A stretch of DNA of 64,000 bases from Mesorhizobium sp. Root102 (GCF_001425625.1 NZ_LMCP01000023.1:63428-127427), one strand, 5' to 3'. Counted from the stretch's first letter, positions 18,501-27,600 are shown. Notes: generated from the letters alone by a model not told the origin. Made by a program: numbers and translations.

Positions 18501-19113
18501 GCCATCTGGCGCCTCGGCGCTCATCGACGAGGGCAAGGAAATCGTGGTCGACAAGGCGTCGCCGGTGCTCGACGCCGATGCCGAGCCGGGCTTTGCGGTG
18601 CTGCGTGGGCTTGCCCTGCACAAACTGCTGCAGATGTTGCCCGGCATTGCCGAGCCCGAACGCCAGGCGGCGGCGGAACGCTATCTCGCACGGACGGGTG
18701 CGGACTGGCCTCCATCAGAGCGAGAGAAGGCCCTGACATCGGTCACATCAATCCTTGCGGCCCCCGGCTTCGGCCAGCTGTTTGCGCCATCGTCGCGTGC
18801 CGAGGTGGCGATCATGGGCAGCCTGGAGGTAAAGGGCAAAAAGCGCTCGATTTCCGGCAAGATCGACCGGTTGGCCGTGACATCGAATGCGGTGTCGATC
18901 GTCGACTACAAGACCAACCGGCCGGCGCCAGCCACCCTGGCCGAGGTGCCGCCGGCCTACCTGCTCCAGCTCGCGCTCTATCGCGCCTTGCTGCAACCGC
19001 TCTATCCCGGCCGCACGGTCAAGGCGGCCTTGCTGTTCATCGAGGCGCCGCGGCTGATCGAACTGCCGGCCAGCGCCATGGATGACGCCCTTGCTCGACT
19101 CACGGGAGCGTGA
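15595..19113 (+). CDS. addA: Double-strand break repair helicase AddA
   Basis: AddA is the UvrD-like motor and one of the two nucleases of AddAB. The 1172-residue product has Walker A ANAGSGKTHV (GSGKT at 32-36), motif Ia LTYTRAAAANM, the DExx box HILLDEAQDTSPDQW near 405-417, motif III VGDEKQSIYSFQGA, motif V VRVMTVHAAKGLEAPVVF and motif VI LLYVGMTRAEDRL. The C-terminal nuclease motif VSIVDYKTNRPAP lies near 1100. ATG 15595 overlaps the addB stop. Length and motif order match alphaproteobacterial AddA; identification is firm. Confidence 0.96.
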   Translation: MKKAYPIPSDTATSQARAADPGNSAWVSANAGSGKTHVLAQRVIRLLLRGTDPSKILCLTYTRAAAANMSNRVFSTLSEWTTLGDADLAAKVEALEGRRPDLETMRRARRLFAEALETPGGLKIQTIHAFCESVLHQFPLEANIPAHFEMLDGQMEASLFAAARRDMISGTAAGEADLAEAFATILDRGGEAGLDALLGEIVRKRDGLRNFIDAVGRDGTRFQALFDEFDFRPGQTAESIAASVWPLPGFLPDYFAGFAHAAEAADARSVLNNILPYARQAFAEGDPIRRLQLLARAFLKTDGDAYDPAKAFKKALVDRLPDLAERYLSATKAIIETVDRLALFRMLEGTSAALTIADWLIARYEVLKRSRGFLDFNDLITRTVNLLARPDAGPWVQYKLDQGIDHILLDEAQDTSPDQWEVVKHLAEEFFAGFGARDRVHRTVFAVGDEKQSIYSFQGAAPDSFADSRLLFAGRVRDAEASFADLKLTWSFRSTDDVLTAVDRVFADASVRRGISHDPDPLRHQAIRTDAPGYVEVWPSVGADVVDEPDDWTQAIDHAHAPAVRVAENVAATIAGWIGAGEIIEGRGKRLRPGDVLVLVRKRDRFVHALTRALKRRDIPVAGADRLSLPGHIAVKDLIALGHLLIQPQDDLSLAAVLRSPIFDLPEETLFTLAAERPSGLSLIASLRQHASESQRLAKIVAQVDIWTNEAAFKPVFEFYAALLARDGVRRKMIARLGPEAGDILDEFLSFCLAEERTGLPGLEAFLSTLENAGPEIKREMDQTRDEVRVMTVHAAKGLEAPVVFLVDGGSAPFSDQHLPRLMSFDGSGANWEGKGYLWRSASDVANGFSKAAAARARELADDEYRRLLYVGMTRAEDRLIVCGYHGKRAPNAGTWHSIVSRALIGAPESEQRPHPTGGEPVHRFHVTKLPPVAPSSAEQVRQADAFGPLPATLFRPLPPFEDLPRPLSPSGASALIDEGKEIVVDKASPVLDADAEPGFAVLRGLALHKLLQMLPGIAEPERQAAAERYLARTGADWPPSEREKALTSVTSILAAPGFGQLFAPSSRAEVAIMGSLEVKGKKRSISGKIDRLAVTSNAVSIVDYKTNRPAPATLAEVPPAYLLQLALYRALLQPLYPGRTVKAALLFIEAPRLIELPASAMDDALARLTGA

Positions 19114-19189
19114 CACAACACCTGCTTGAAGAAGGGCGCGATCACCACCACATTTGGTGGGACAAAAACTTTCGAAAGGATTTTTCCAT

Positions 19190-19513
19190 ATGGCAACCGT
19201 CAAGGTCGACAAGAGTAACTTCCAGACCGATGTGCTTGACGCCAGCGTACCGGTCGTCGTCGATTTCTGGGCGGAATGGTGCGGTCCCTGCAAGATGATC
19301 GCGCCGGCGCTTGAAGACATCGCCACCGAACTTGGCGCCAAGGTCAAGATCGCCAAGCTCAACATTGACGAGAATCCAGAGCTTGCCGCCCAGTTCGGCG
19401 TGCGCTCGATCCCGACGCTGATGATCTTCAAGGGCGGCGAAATGGCCGACATGAAGGTCGGTGCGGCGCCCAAGACCGCGCTGTCGCACTGGATCAACGG
19501 CAACCTCGCCTAA
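19190..19513 (+). CDS. trxA: Thioredoxin
   Basis: Thioredoxin is a cytoplasmic disulfide reductase. The 107-residue product starts MATVKVDKSNF and carries the redox motif WAEWCGPCK (both cysteines present, about residues 29-37) and the cis-proline segment RSIPTLMIFKGG. ATG 19190 has GAAAGGA ten bases upstream, so a 12-codon longer frame is rejected. A small hairpin CCACCA-CATT-TGGTGG lies 30-45 bases upstream in the addA-trxA gap and could be an operator. A strong terminator follows. Position directly after addAB is conserved in rhizobia. Confidence 0.97.
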   Translation: MATVKVDKSNFQTDVLDASVPVVVDFWAEWCGPCKMIAPALEDIATELGAKVKIAKLNIDENPELAAQFGVRSIPTLMIFKGGEMADMKVGAAPKTALSHWINGNLA

Positions 19514-19538
19514 TCCATCTGAAATCCATGACCATCAG

Positions 19539-19562
19539 GCCCGGCCTCGTGCCGGGCTTTTT
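19539..19562 (+). terminator. Rho-independent terminator after trxA
   Basis: GCCCGGC (19539-19545) pairs with GCCGGGC (19551-19557) across a 5-nt loop, followed by five Ts. It closes the divL-to-trxA run of genes. Confidence 0.92.
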
Positions 19563-19675
19563 GTTGCGCCCAACCTACAGCGCCGCGCGTCCTTGGGTCA
19601 TGCGCTGGGTCGCTCTGGCCCTGACGTCCGGCCGCTCCATGTCTTCTGTTGGCAGCAGAAGCAGGGAGAAACGAC

Positions 19676-19957
19676 ATGACCGGATCCGCCAAGGCCACCG
19701 TCTTCATCGACAATGAGCGCGTCATCGTTACCGAGTACCGCTTCGCGCCGGGCGAGAACACCGGCTGGCACCGACATGGCCACGACTATGTCGTCGTGCC
19801 GCTGATGGACGGCAAGGTGAAGCTGTTGACCAAGGACGGCGAATCCTTTGCCGAGATGAAGAAGGGTGCGCCCTATTTCCGCAAGGAGGGCGTCGAGCAT
19901 GACGTCATCAACGCCAATGAAGGCGAATATGCTTTCATCGAGATCGAATTGAAGTAA
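19676..19957 (+). CDS. Small cupin-domain protein
   Basis: The 93-residue product is a single cupin barrel. The first cupin motif GENTGWHRHGHDYVVVPL holds the metal-ligand histidines, and the second motif (YFRKEGVEHDVINANEGEYAF) supplies another histidine, so metal binding is likely. The substrate is unknown; such minimal cupins are often annotated only by fold. ATG 19676 has CAGGGAG eight bases upstream, which favours it over a nine-codon longer frame. It lies alone between the trxA terminator and the convergent VOC-family gene. Confidence 0.8.
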   Translation: MTGSAKATVFIDNERVIVTEYRFAPGENTGWHRHGHDYVVVPLMDGKVKLLTKDGESFAEMKKGAPYFRKEGVEHDVINANEGEYAFIEIELK

Positions 19958-19971
19958 GCCGTCAGGCGCGA

Positions 19972-20391
19972 TTACCAGTCGACAATGCGATCGCCTCCGG
20001 CGAATTGCGCACTTTCTTCGGTATATTCGAACAGCTCGATCTTCACGTCGTTGGGGTCGCGAACCCAGGCCTGCCAGGTGTCGTCGCAGGCCAGTTTCTT
20101 TGACGTGATGTCTATCCCCTTCGACCTGATATGGGCGATCGCCGCATCAATATTTTCCACCTCGAGACAGAAATGATTGATCTGGTTCAGGTCGCTGTAG
20201 TGAGCTCCGTCCTTCTGGAACACCTCGATATGGCTGCGACCGCCGCAATTGAGGTAGAATCCGAAAATCCTGCCATCGCGCAGGAAATTGAATTGCGTGT
20301 CCATGCCGAGGACGTCGCGATAGAAGCTTCGCGTCGCCTCCAGGTCATGCGCGAAGATGCAGGCGTGAGCGAGCTGCTTGACCTTGATCAT
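19972..20391 (-). CDS. VOC-family (glyoxalase-fold) protein
   Basis: This 139-residue protein has the paired beta-alpha-beta-beta-beta modules of the vicinal oxygen chelate fold: LAHACIFAHDLEATRSFYRDVLG at the start and INHFCLEVENIDAAIAHI in the middle. Candidate metal ligands are H9, the glutamate of HIEVF, H73 and the glutamate of VKIELFEY. This arrangement resembles lactoylglutathione lyases and extradiol dioxygenases, but the substrate cannot be told. It is the last gene of the leftward trpFBA-accD-folC series, 27 bases after folC, so it is probably cotranscribed. Confidence 0.8.
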   Translation of the reverse strand: MIKVKQLAHACIFAHDLEATRSFYRDVLGMDTQFNFLRDGRIFGFYLNCGGRSHIEVFQKDGAHYSDLNQINHFCLEVENIDAAIAHIRSKGIDITSKKLACDDTWQAWVRDPNDVKIELFEYTEESAQFAGGDRIVDW

Positions 20392-20418
20392 GACGGGTTC
20401 CTCGCAGAAAATCCGACC

Positions 20419-21744
20419 TCAGGTCGGCGGCGTGCCGTTCTCGGCCAGCACCGCGCCGGCCAGGTACAATGACCCGCCGATCAGGATGCGCGGCGCTGGG
20501 CCGTCCCAGGTGTCGCGCAGCAGCATCAGCGCATTGGCAACGGAACTCACCGGCTCGGCCGTCAGCCCCGCTTCCGTCGCCCGGACCGCCAGTTCGTCGT
20601 TCGGCACGCCGGCGTCGCTCAGGCTCACCGGCACCGTGTAGACATGCCGGGCGAGGCCCTTGAAGGCACGGAAATAGCCGCTCTGGTCCTTGGTATTGAT
20701 CATGCCCGAGATGAGGAAGAGCGGACGCGGGTTCTTTTCTTCCTGCTCGGCCAGCGCCTCGGCGACGACCACGCCGGCGCCCGGATTGTGGCCGCCGTCG
20801 AGCCAGATGTCGGCGCCCTTCGGCGCCAGGTCGGCCAGCCGGCCCTGCGCCAGTTTCTGCATGCGGCCGGGCCAGGTAACATTGATCATCGCCTTCTCGG
20901 CGGCGCGATGGCTGATCTCGAAACCGGCCGCCTTGACCGCGGCGATCGCCGCCGCCGCATTCGCGAACTGGTGGCGTCCGGGCAGCCTGGGCGGCGGCAG
21001 GTCCATCAAGCCGTCCTCGTCCTGATAGACCATGCGGCCGTTTTCCTCGAAGGCAAGGAAATCCTGGCCGTAGACGAAGGTCGGGCATTCGAGCCGTTCG
21101 GCGGTTTCGATCAGCACCTGCAGCGCCGTCTCGCTTTCCTGTGCGCCGATGACCACCGGGCAGCCACGCTTGATGATGCCGGCCTTTTCCGCCGCGATCA
21201 GTTCGACACGGTCGCCGAGATAGGCCTCGTGGTCGAGCGACACCGGCATGATCACCGACACGGCCGGCTCCTTGACGACGTTGGTCGCGTCGAAGCGGCC
21301 GCCGAGCCCGACCTCGATGATCGCGGCATCGGCCTGATGTTCGGAAAACAGGAGGAAGGTGACGGCGGTGAGGATCTCGAAGACGGTGATCGTCTCGCCT
21401 TCATTGGCCCTGGCGACACGGGCGATGGCATCGGCGAAAACCCTGTCCTCGACCAGCCTGCCGCCGCCATCGGCGGCCAGCCGGTAGCGCTCGTGCCAGT
21501 TGACCAGATGCGGCGAGGTGTGGACATGGACCCGGTAGTCCGCCGCCTCGAGCAGGGCTCGCGAAAAGGCAGCGCACGAACCCTTGCCATTGGTGCCGGC
21601 GATGTGGATGACCGGCGGCAGCCGGTCCTGCGGATTATCGAGCCGCTCCAGGAGCCGCGAAATGCGGTCGAGCGAAAGGTCGAAGCCTTTCGGGTGAAGC
21701 GCCATCAGGGCTTCGATTTCGCGGTCGGCGGCAAGCGTTGTCAT
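20419..21744 (-). CDS. folC: Bifunctional folylpolyglutamate synthase/dihydrofolate synthase
   Basis: FolC joins dihydropteroate and glutamate and later adds further glutamates to folates, in the cytoplasm. The 441-residue product has the Mur-ligase-like P-loop IHIAGTNGKGSCAAF (near 43-57), the DATNVVKEP segment with its VGLGGRFDATN signature near 145, and the second-domain WLDGGHNPGA motif. ATG 21744 (MTTLAADREIEALMALHP) fits homologues; a 30-codon longer frame exists but runs through a low-complexity leader. It follows accD, an order conserved in alphaproteobacteria. Confidence 0.94.
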   Translation of the reverse strand: MTTLAADREIEALMALHPKGFDLSLDRISRLLERLDNPQDRLPPVIHIAGTNGKGSCAAFSRALLEAADYRVHVHTSPHLVNWHERYRLAADGGGRLVEDRVFADAIARVARANEGETITVFEILTAVTFLLFSEHQADAAIIEVGLGGRFDATNVVKEPAVSVIMPVSLDHEAYLGDRVELIAAEKAGIIKRGCPVVIGAQESETALQVLIETAERLECPTFVYGQDFLAFEENGRMVYQDEDGLMDLPPPRLPGRHQFANAAAAIAAVKAAGFEISHRAAEKAMINVTWPGRMQKLAQGRLADLAPKGADIWLDGGHNPGAGVVVAEALAEQEEKNPRPLFLISGMINTKDQSGYFRAFKGLARHVYTVPVSLSDAGVPNDELAVRATEAGLTAEPVSSVANALMLLRDTWDGPAPRILIGGSLYLAGAVLAENGTPPT

Positions 21745-21868
21745 GGCGCAATCCTGGCCCATGACCCCGAAAACCAGAATCGGTTTCGCAAAGGGCCATG
21801 GCAATTCAAAAAAGCTACAGCGCGCCAGGGACATGGCGCAATCGCTGTCCGCGGCGCTTCTTGTCGCG

Positions 21869-22795
21869 TCAAGCCTGCGGACGTGCCTCGGCCGGAATTG
21901 TTGCCGGCGGCAGGATTTCCGGCTCGAGCGGCTTTTGCTCTTCCGGCAGCTTGAGCAGCATCTTGAGCAGCCGCGCGATGGTTTCGCGCAACTCCAGCCG
22001 CGACACCACCATGTCGACCATGCCGTGCTCCATCAGATATTCGGAGCGCTGGAAGCCGTCGGGCAGTTTTTCCCGGATGGTCTGTTCGATGACGCGCGGT
22101 CCGGCAAAGCCGATCAGCGCGCCGGGCTCGGCGATGTGCACGTCGCCCAGCATGGCGTAGGAGGCGGTGACGCCGCCGGTGGTCGGGTTGGTCAAAACGA
22201 CGATGTAGGGAAGGCCGGCTTCCTTCAGCCTGTCGACGCCGACCGTTGTCCTCGGCAGCTGCATGAGGGACAAAATACCTTCCTGCATGCGGGCGCCGCC
22301 GGAGGCGGCAAACAGGATCAGCGGCCGCTTGCGCTGCAGGGCGACTTCGAAACCATGCACGATGGCGTCACCGGCGGCCATGCCGAGTGAGCCGCCCATG
22401 AAGGCGAAATCTTGCACCGTGACCACAACCGGCAGGCCCTCGACGGTTCCAAGCGCATTGATGATCGCGTCTTCCAGGCCGGTCTTGGCCTTGGCGTCCT
22501 TCAACCGGTCGATATAGCGCTTCTCGTCGCGGAATTTCAGCGGATCCTGCATCACCTTGGGGTTGTCCAGGGTCTCGTATTTGCCGTCATCGAAGAAGAA
22601 TCTCAGCCGCTCCTTGGCCGAGATCTTCATGTGATGGCCGGACGACGGAATGACGAACTGGTTGGATTCCAGATCCTTGTGGAACACCATCTCGCCGGTC
22701 TCCGGATCCTTGATCCAGAGGTTCTCGGGCATGTCGGTGCGCCGGCCGAGCATCGAATTGATCTTCGGGCGAACGTAATTGGTGATCCAGTTCAT
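21869..22795 (-). CDS. accD: Acetyl-CoA carboxylase carboxyltransferase subunit beta, without zinc-ribbon cysteines
   Basis: AccD, with AccA, transfers the carboxyl group from biotin to acetyl-CoA to make malonyl-CoA. The 308-residue protein starts MNWITNYVRPKINSML and has the crotonase-fold core with FMGGSLGMAAGDA and SGGARMQEG. In E. coli the N-terminus carries a four-cysteine zinc ribbon; here the corresponding stretch (residues about 25-55, LWIKDPETGEMVFHKDL onward) contains no cysteine at all. Rhizobial AccD proteins are known to have a reduced ribbon, so this may be a lineage trait. The gene lies between trpA and folC. Length and core identity are firm. Confidence 0.95.
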   Translation of the reverse strand: MNWITNYVRPKINSMLGRRTDMPENLWIKDPETGEMVFHKDLESNQFVIPSSGHHMKISAKERLRFFFDDGKYETLDNPKVMQDPLKFRDEKRYIDRLKDAKAKTGLEDAIINALGTVEGLPVVVTVQDFAFMGGSLGMAAGDAIVHGFEVALQRKRPLILFAASGGARMQEGILSLMQLPRTTVGVDRLKEAGLPYIVVLTNPTTGGVTASYAMLGDVHIAEPGALIGFAGPRVIEQTIREKLPDGFQRSEYLMEHGMVDMVVSRLELRETIARLLKMLLKLPEEQKPLEPEILPPATIPAEARPQA

Positions 22796-22824
22796 CGCTT
22801 CGGCTCCTGTCCTGACGAAGAGTT

Positions 22825-22871
22825 AGAGCAATTCCAGGAAAAGTGTGAAGCGGTTTTCCGTCCGGAATTGC
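22825..22871. repeat. Palindromic element, family C, between trpA and accD
   Basis: AGAGCAATTCCAGGAAAAGT at one end pairs with the reverse-complementary ACTTTTCC-like core and GGAATTGC at the other. The same element in opposite orientation lies between rpmI and rplT (31488-31531). Confidence 0.8.
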
Positions 22872-22927
22872 GGTAAACTAAGAAGATAGAGCGGTTCGGC
22901 GTTTCCGTGAAACGGTGAACCGATCTA

Positions 22928-22976
22928 GTGCATGTCGCCCAAAAGTGGAAACCGGTTTTGGGATAACGACATGCGC
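22928..22976. repeat. Palindromic element, family A, upstream of accD
   Basis: GTGCATGTCGCCCAAAAGTG, an ACCGGTTTTGGG core and ACGACATGC repeat the element seen at 2554-2605. It lies 20 bases after the trpA stop codon, on the downstream side of trpA, inside the trp-accD series. Confidence 0.85.
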
Positions 22977-22995
22977 AAAAGCTGACGTAGGAGAA

Positions 22996-23835
22996 CTATT
23001 CGGCGGCAGCAAGGCGGGCCGAGCGCACACCTTGCGCAAGGCCGCTGACCAGTGTGGCGACGGCTTCGGCCGGGTCGGCGGTCTTCTCACCCTTCGGCCC
23101 CAGCACATTGGCCACCGCATTGACGATCGCGGTGCCAACGACGACGCCATCGGCATTGGCGCCGATCACGCGGGCCTGCTCGGCGGTCTTGACGCCGAAG
23201 CCGACGCAGACCGGCAGGTCGGTGTGTCCCTTGATACGCTTGACCGCCGCCGCCACCTTGCCGGTGTCGGCCAGCGCCGAGCCGGTGATGCCGGTCATCG
23301 ACACGTAGTAGACGAAGCCGGACGTGTTCTGCAGCACCTTGGGCAGGCGCTTGTCGTCGGTGGTCGGTGTCGCCAGCCGGATGAAGTTGATGCCGGCTTT
23401 CAGCGCCGGAATGCACAGCTCCTCGTCCATCTCCGGCGGCAGGTCGACGACGATCAGCCCGTCGATGCCGCTGGCGATAGCGTCCTTGAGGAAGCGGTCG
23501 ACGCCATAGATGTAGATCGGATTGTAGTAGCCCATCAGCACGATCGGCGTCTCATCGTCGCCGGTGCGGAACTCCGACGCCATCTTCAGCGTCTTGACCA
23601 GCGTCTGGCCGCCTTTCAGCGCCCTGAGGCCCGCTGCCTGGATCGCCGGGCCGTCGGCCATCGGATCGGAGAACGGCATGCCGAGCTCGATGATGTCGGA
23701 GCCCGCGCCGGGCAGCGCCTTCATGATCGACAAAGAGGTGTCGTAGTCAGGGTCGCCGCCCATGAAATAGGTGACGAGCGCCGGGCGGCCTTCGGTCTTC
23801 AGCTTCGCCATGCGGCGGTCGATGCGGGTGGCCAT
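22996..23835 (-). CDS. trpA: Tryptophan synthase alpha subunit
   Basis: TrpA cleaves indole-3-glycerol phosphate to indole and glyceraldehyde 3-phosphate, passing indole to TrpB. The 279-residue TIM-barrel protein carries the family signature ELGMPFSDPMADGP with the catalytic glutamate (about E52) and aspartate (about D63), and the phosphate-binding GFGVKT segment. ATG 23835 begins MATRIDRRMAKLK. It starts two bases after the trpB stop, so the two are tightly coupled. Confidence 0.97.
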   Translation of the reverse strand: MATRIDRRMAKLKTEGRPALVTYFMGGDPDYDTSLSIMKALPGAGSDIIELGMPFSDPMADGPAIQAAGLRALKGGQTLVKTLKMASEFRTGDDETPIVLMGYYNPIYIYGVDRFLKDAIASGIDGLIVVDLPPEMDEELCIPALKAGINFIRLATPTTDDKRLPKVLQNTSGFVYYVSMTGITGSALADTGKVAAAVKRIKGHTDLPVCVGFGVKTAEQARVIGANADGVVVGTAIVNAVANVLGPKGEKTADPAEAVATLVSGLAQGVRSARLAAAE

Positions 23836-23837
23836 GA

Positions 23838-25058
<1,221 letters not shown>

Positions 25059-25086
25059 CGCCGATCTCCTGGCATCTTGATTTCTT

Positions 25087-25134
25087 GAGCATGTCCTTGT
25101 CGGAAAACCGGATTCCACTTTCCGGAACATGCTC
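25087..25134. repeat. Palindromic element between trpF and trpB
   Basis: GAGCATGTCC at the left and GGAACATGCTC at the right are complementary, around a TCGGAAAACCGGATTCC core. It belongs to the same broad group as the other AACCGG-core elements in this window and fills most of the trpF-trpB gap. Confidence 0.75.
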
Positions 25135-25147
25135 TGGTTTGAGCCGG

Positions 25148-25807
25148 TCAGGCGGCGCGGTTGTCGCGTGCTGCCCTGACGGCCCGGAAAAACTGTTCGA
25201 TCAGCGCCGGATCCTTGACGCCCGTCGGGCTTTCCACGCCTGAGGAAATGTCTATTCCGGGCGGGTTGGCAAGCCGAAGGGCATCGCCGATATTGACGGC
25301 GTTGAGCCCACCGGAAAGCATGTAATCGACGCCGCCGTCAAGGTCGACAAGAACGCGCCAGTCGAAGGCGACACCATTGCCGCCCGGCAGTTCCGAGCCT
25401 TTCGGCGGCTTGGCGTCGAACAGGAAGCGATCGGCAATGCCGATGAATGGTTTTATCCGTTCGAGATCGGCAGCCTCGCCGAGCGGCAGCGCCTTCATCA
25501 CCGGCAGGCCATAGCGGGCTTTGACCTCGGCCACGCGCTCGGGCGTTTCCGCGCCGTGCAGCTGCAGCATGTCAGGCTGCATCTTGGCAACGATCTCATC
25601 CAGGAAGGCGTCGCTGGCATCAACGGTGACGGCAACCGCCATCGCCTTGCCACGCGCCGCTTCGCGCAAACGGCCAGCTTCCGCCGGGTCGACATAGCGA
25701 GGGCTTTTGGCGAAGAAAATAAACCCGACATGGCTGGCACCGCCGGACAGCGCCGCCGCCATTGCCGCGTCGGTCTTCAAGCCGCAGATCTTTATGTCGA
25801 GTGCCAT
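25148..25807 (-). CDS. trpF: Phosphoribosylanthranilate isomerase
   Basis: TrpF performs the Amadori rearrangement of phosphoribosylanthranilate in tryptophan synthesis. The 219-residue TIM-barrel protein has the catalytic cysteine C8 in DIKICGLKT and the later D of VDASDAF-like and LSGGLNAVN segments; the phosphate-binding GIDISSGVES motif lies near the C-terminus. ATG 25807 is the first gene of the leftward trpFBA-accD-folC-VOC series. The 112-bp gap to the divergent small gene at 25920 must hold the promoter. Confidence 0.96.
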   Translation of the reverse strand: MALDIKICGLKTDAAMAAALSGGASHVGFIFFAKSPRYVDPAEAGRLREAARGKAMAVAVTVDASDAFLDEIVAKMQPDMLQLHGAETPERVAEVKARYGLPVMKALPLGEAADLERIKPFIGIADRFLFDAKPPKGSELPGGNGVAFDWRVLVDLDGGVDYMLSGGLNAVNIGDALRLANPPGIDISSGVESPTGVKDPALIEQFFRAVRAARDNRAA

Positions 25808-25919
25808 GGCGCGGGAATTGGCATGAAAAACGAAAAGAGTCGAGAAAAAGCATGCTGTTTGCCGGCAAGGCCAAAGGCGCTACCTATGGATGGACAGGAT
25901 GCAAGGCGGGAGCACGATC

Positions 25920-26138
25920 ATGGCCGACAGAACCGTTGCCGAACTCAGGCAGAAAATCACGCAGGCGCGCGAGGTCATTGCGCACCTGATAGACAAGGCC
26001 GCCTTCAACGGCGCCGAGGCGCACCGCGCGCTCGACTATTTCGGCAGCGATGCCTTCGACGGCAATTTTTTGCCGTGGCCGCATCATGGTGACGAAGGCT
26101 TGCGTCCGGAGGATCTCAACGCGGCGAATGATGATTGA
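25920..26138 (+). CDS. Small conserved-looking protein of unknown function
   Basis: The 72-residue product starts MADRTVAELRQKITQAREVI and has a predicted amphipathic helix at about 5-35 and an acidic, aromatic C-terminal half (FLPWPHHGDEGLRPEDLN). GCGGGAG lies eight bases before ATG 25920, an argument for translation, and the codon use matches neighbouring genes. No family was recognised. It is convergent with the YgjP-like gene and divergent from trpF. A ten-codon longer frame is possible but has no ribosome-binding site of similar quality. Confidence 0.55.
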   Translation: MADRTVAELRQKITQAREVIAHLIDKAAFNGAEAHRALDYFGSDAFDGNFLPWPHHGDEGLRPEDLNAANDD

Positions 26139-26141
26139 GGG

Positions 26142-26900
26142 TTACTCGAACGCAATCGCCTGCAGGGCGCCGCCATTGCGCTTCAGCCATGCCTTGCAGC
26201 GTTCGGTGTCCGGACAGAGTTGCTCGCACAGCTTCCAGAATTTCGGACCGTGGTTCATCTCCTTGAGATGCGCCACTTCATGCGCGACGAGGTAATTGAT
26301 GACCGGCGACGGCGCCATCATGATGCGCCAGGAAAACGACAGATTGCCGTCGGAGGTGCATGAGCCCCAGCGGCTCGACGTGTCCTTGAAGCGGATCGCC
26401 TTGGCGCGCTTGCCCAGCGCCTCGGTGTGCTTGACCACCAGCTTCTCGATCTCGCGCTTGGCCTCGCGCTTGAGGAAATCGGCGATGCGGCGCGGCAGGT
26501 GTATGCGATCGCCATGCACGATCAGCAGCGGACCGCGCTCGTCGAGCGATACGGTGACGGTGCCGCGTTTCGAGGGCTCATGGACGATGCGGTGCGCCAC
26601 GCCGCGCACCGGAATCTTGATGCCCGGCCGCACCTGCGGCCGCGCCGGAACCTTGGCCAGCCGCTGTTCCAGCCAGTCCTGATGGCGGTCGAGGAATTTT
26701 TCCACCTCGCCCCGGCGTAGGCCCGGCGGCACGGTGATGCGCAGGCCGCGGCCGCCGGAATCGATGCGCAGCGTCAGCCGCCTTGCGCGATCGTTCTCGA
26801 CGATCTTGAGCGGCAATGAGCGCCCGGCAACGACATGCTCGCGCTCTTCGACTGGCGCGGGCTTGGGCTTTGTCAGATTGCGGAAGAAGCCGAATGACAT
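26142..26900 (-). CDS. YgjP/DUF45-type zinc metallopeptidase-like protein
   Basis: The 252-residue product belongs to the M48/SprT-like DUF45 group. It carries the zinc signature HEVAHLKEMNH (H207, E208, H211 and H217) and the family-specific SSRWGSCTSDGNLSFSWRIM segment upstream (about 175-194). An N-terminal beta-rich half and a central basic helical region (DFLKREAKREIEKLV) precede it. The physiological substrate of this family is unknown. It is convergent with the small gene at 25920 and the start ATG 26900 gives MSFGFFRNL. Confidence 0.85.
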   Translation of the reverse strand: MSFGFFRNLTKPKPAPVEEREHVVAGRSLPLKIVENDRARRLTLRIDSGGRGLRITVPPGLRRGEVEKFLDRHQDWLEQRLAKVPARPQVRPGIKIPVRGVAHRIVHEPSKRGTVTVSLDERGPLLIVHGDRIHLPRRIADFLKREAKREIEKLVVKHTEALGKRAKAIRFKDTSSRWGSCTSDGNLSFSWRIMMAPSPVINYLVAHEVAHLKEMNHGPKFWKLCEQLCPDTERCKAWLKRNGGALQAIAFE

Positions 26901-26945
26901 GGCGCAACGATACGTGATTCGAGGAAAACGAATAGAACAAAAAAG

Positions 26946-26976
26946 AAACGGCGCCGCTCGCGCGACGCCGTTTTTT
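26946..26976. terminator. Terminator between the DUF2852 gene and the YgjP-like gene
   Basis: AAACGGCG (26946-26953) pairs with CGCCGTTT (26966-26973). On the minus strand the stem ends in TTTCTTTT, so it would stop leftward transcription from the DUF2852 gene. It can also fold on the plus strand, followed by TTT. Confidence 0.75.
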
Positions 26977-27000
26977 CACGATGTGGCCTGTCGCTTGGCC

Positions 27001-27483
27001 TCAGTCGTCAAGCAGGTTCGAGCCCTTGCCACGCTTGGTGGTCGTCGTTCCAGTGCTCGGATCGGTCTTCGTCGGCGCCGTCGACTTGTTGCGGTTAGCC
27101 ATGAAGCGATCGAACTCCTCCTGGTCCTTGGCGCGGCGCAATTCGCGGGCATACTCGTCGAACTGGGTCAGCATCTCGTCGAGCTTGCGGCGTTCTTCGT
27201 TCAGGCGCTCAAGTTCCTTTTCGCGCCAGTCGTCGAAAGCGACGTTGCCGGTGCGAGCCGAACCATTGCCCCAGCGCGCGGCCTTGTCGGAACCGCGGCG
27301 GCAGCCGGCGAAAATGCCGTCGGTCGCGCGGTTGACGTCACGCTTGAAGCCGTCGAGGCGGTCGCCCCAGATGATATAGGCAAGCATGGCGAAGCCGAGT
27401 GGCCAGAACACCATGAAACCCACAACCATCAACGCGATGGTCGCCGGCGTCCAGGCCGGACGGATCAATGCAGATGTGTTCAT
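27001..27483 (-). CDS. DUF2852 single-pass membrane protein
   Basis: The 160-residue protein has one strong membrane helix (about residues 14-38, ATIALMVVGFMVFWPLGFAM) followed by a cytoplasmic tail with a charged coiled-coil region (about 85-130, WREKELERLNEERRKLDEML) and a threonine/lysine-rich end. This layout matches DUF2852, a family largely restricted to alphaproteobacteria and of unknown role. ATG 27483 begins MNTSALIRPAWTP. It is a single-gene unit bounded by the 26946 terminator. Confidence 0.8.
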   Translation of the reverse strand: MNTSALIRPAWTPATIALMVVGFMVFWPLGFAMLAYIIWGDRLDGFKRDVNRATDGIFAGCRRGSDKAARWGNGSARTGNVAFDDWREKELERLNEERRKLDEMLTQFDEYARELRRAKDQEEFDRFMANRNKSTAPTKTDPSTGTTTTKRGKGSNLLDD

Positions 27484-27600
27484 TTTCTCCCATTCCTTCG
27501 GTTGGAGACAGCCAAACCCGGCTGCGTGGAATCGAAATGGGAAGAGAAAAACGGCGATTCAAGACAATGTCCGCCAAAACCGGACAAGCATCTGAAATGA

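Noticed and set aside
20644..21954. 436-residue plus-strand open frame
   Set aside because: Antisense of folC, composition typical of a shadow frame.
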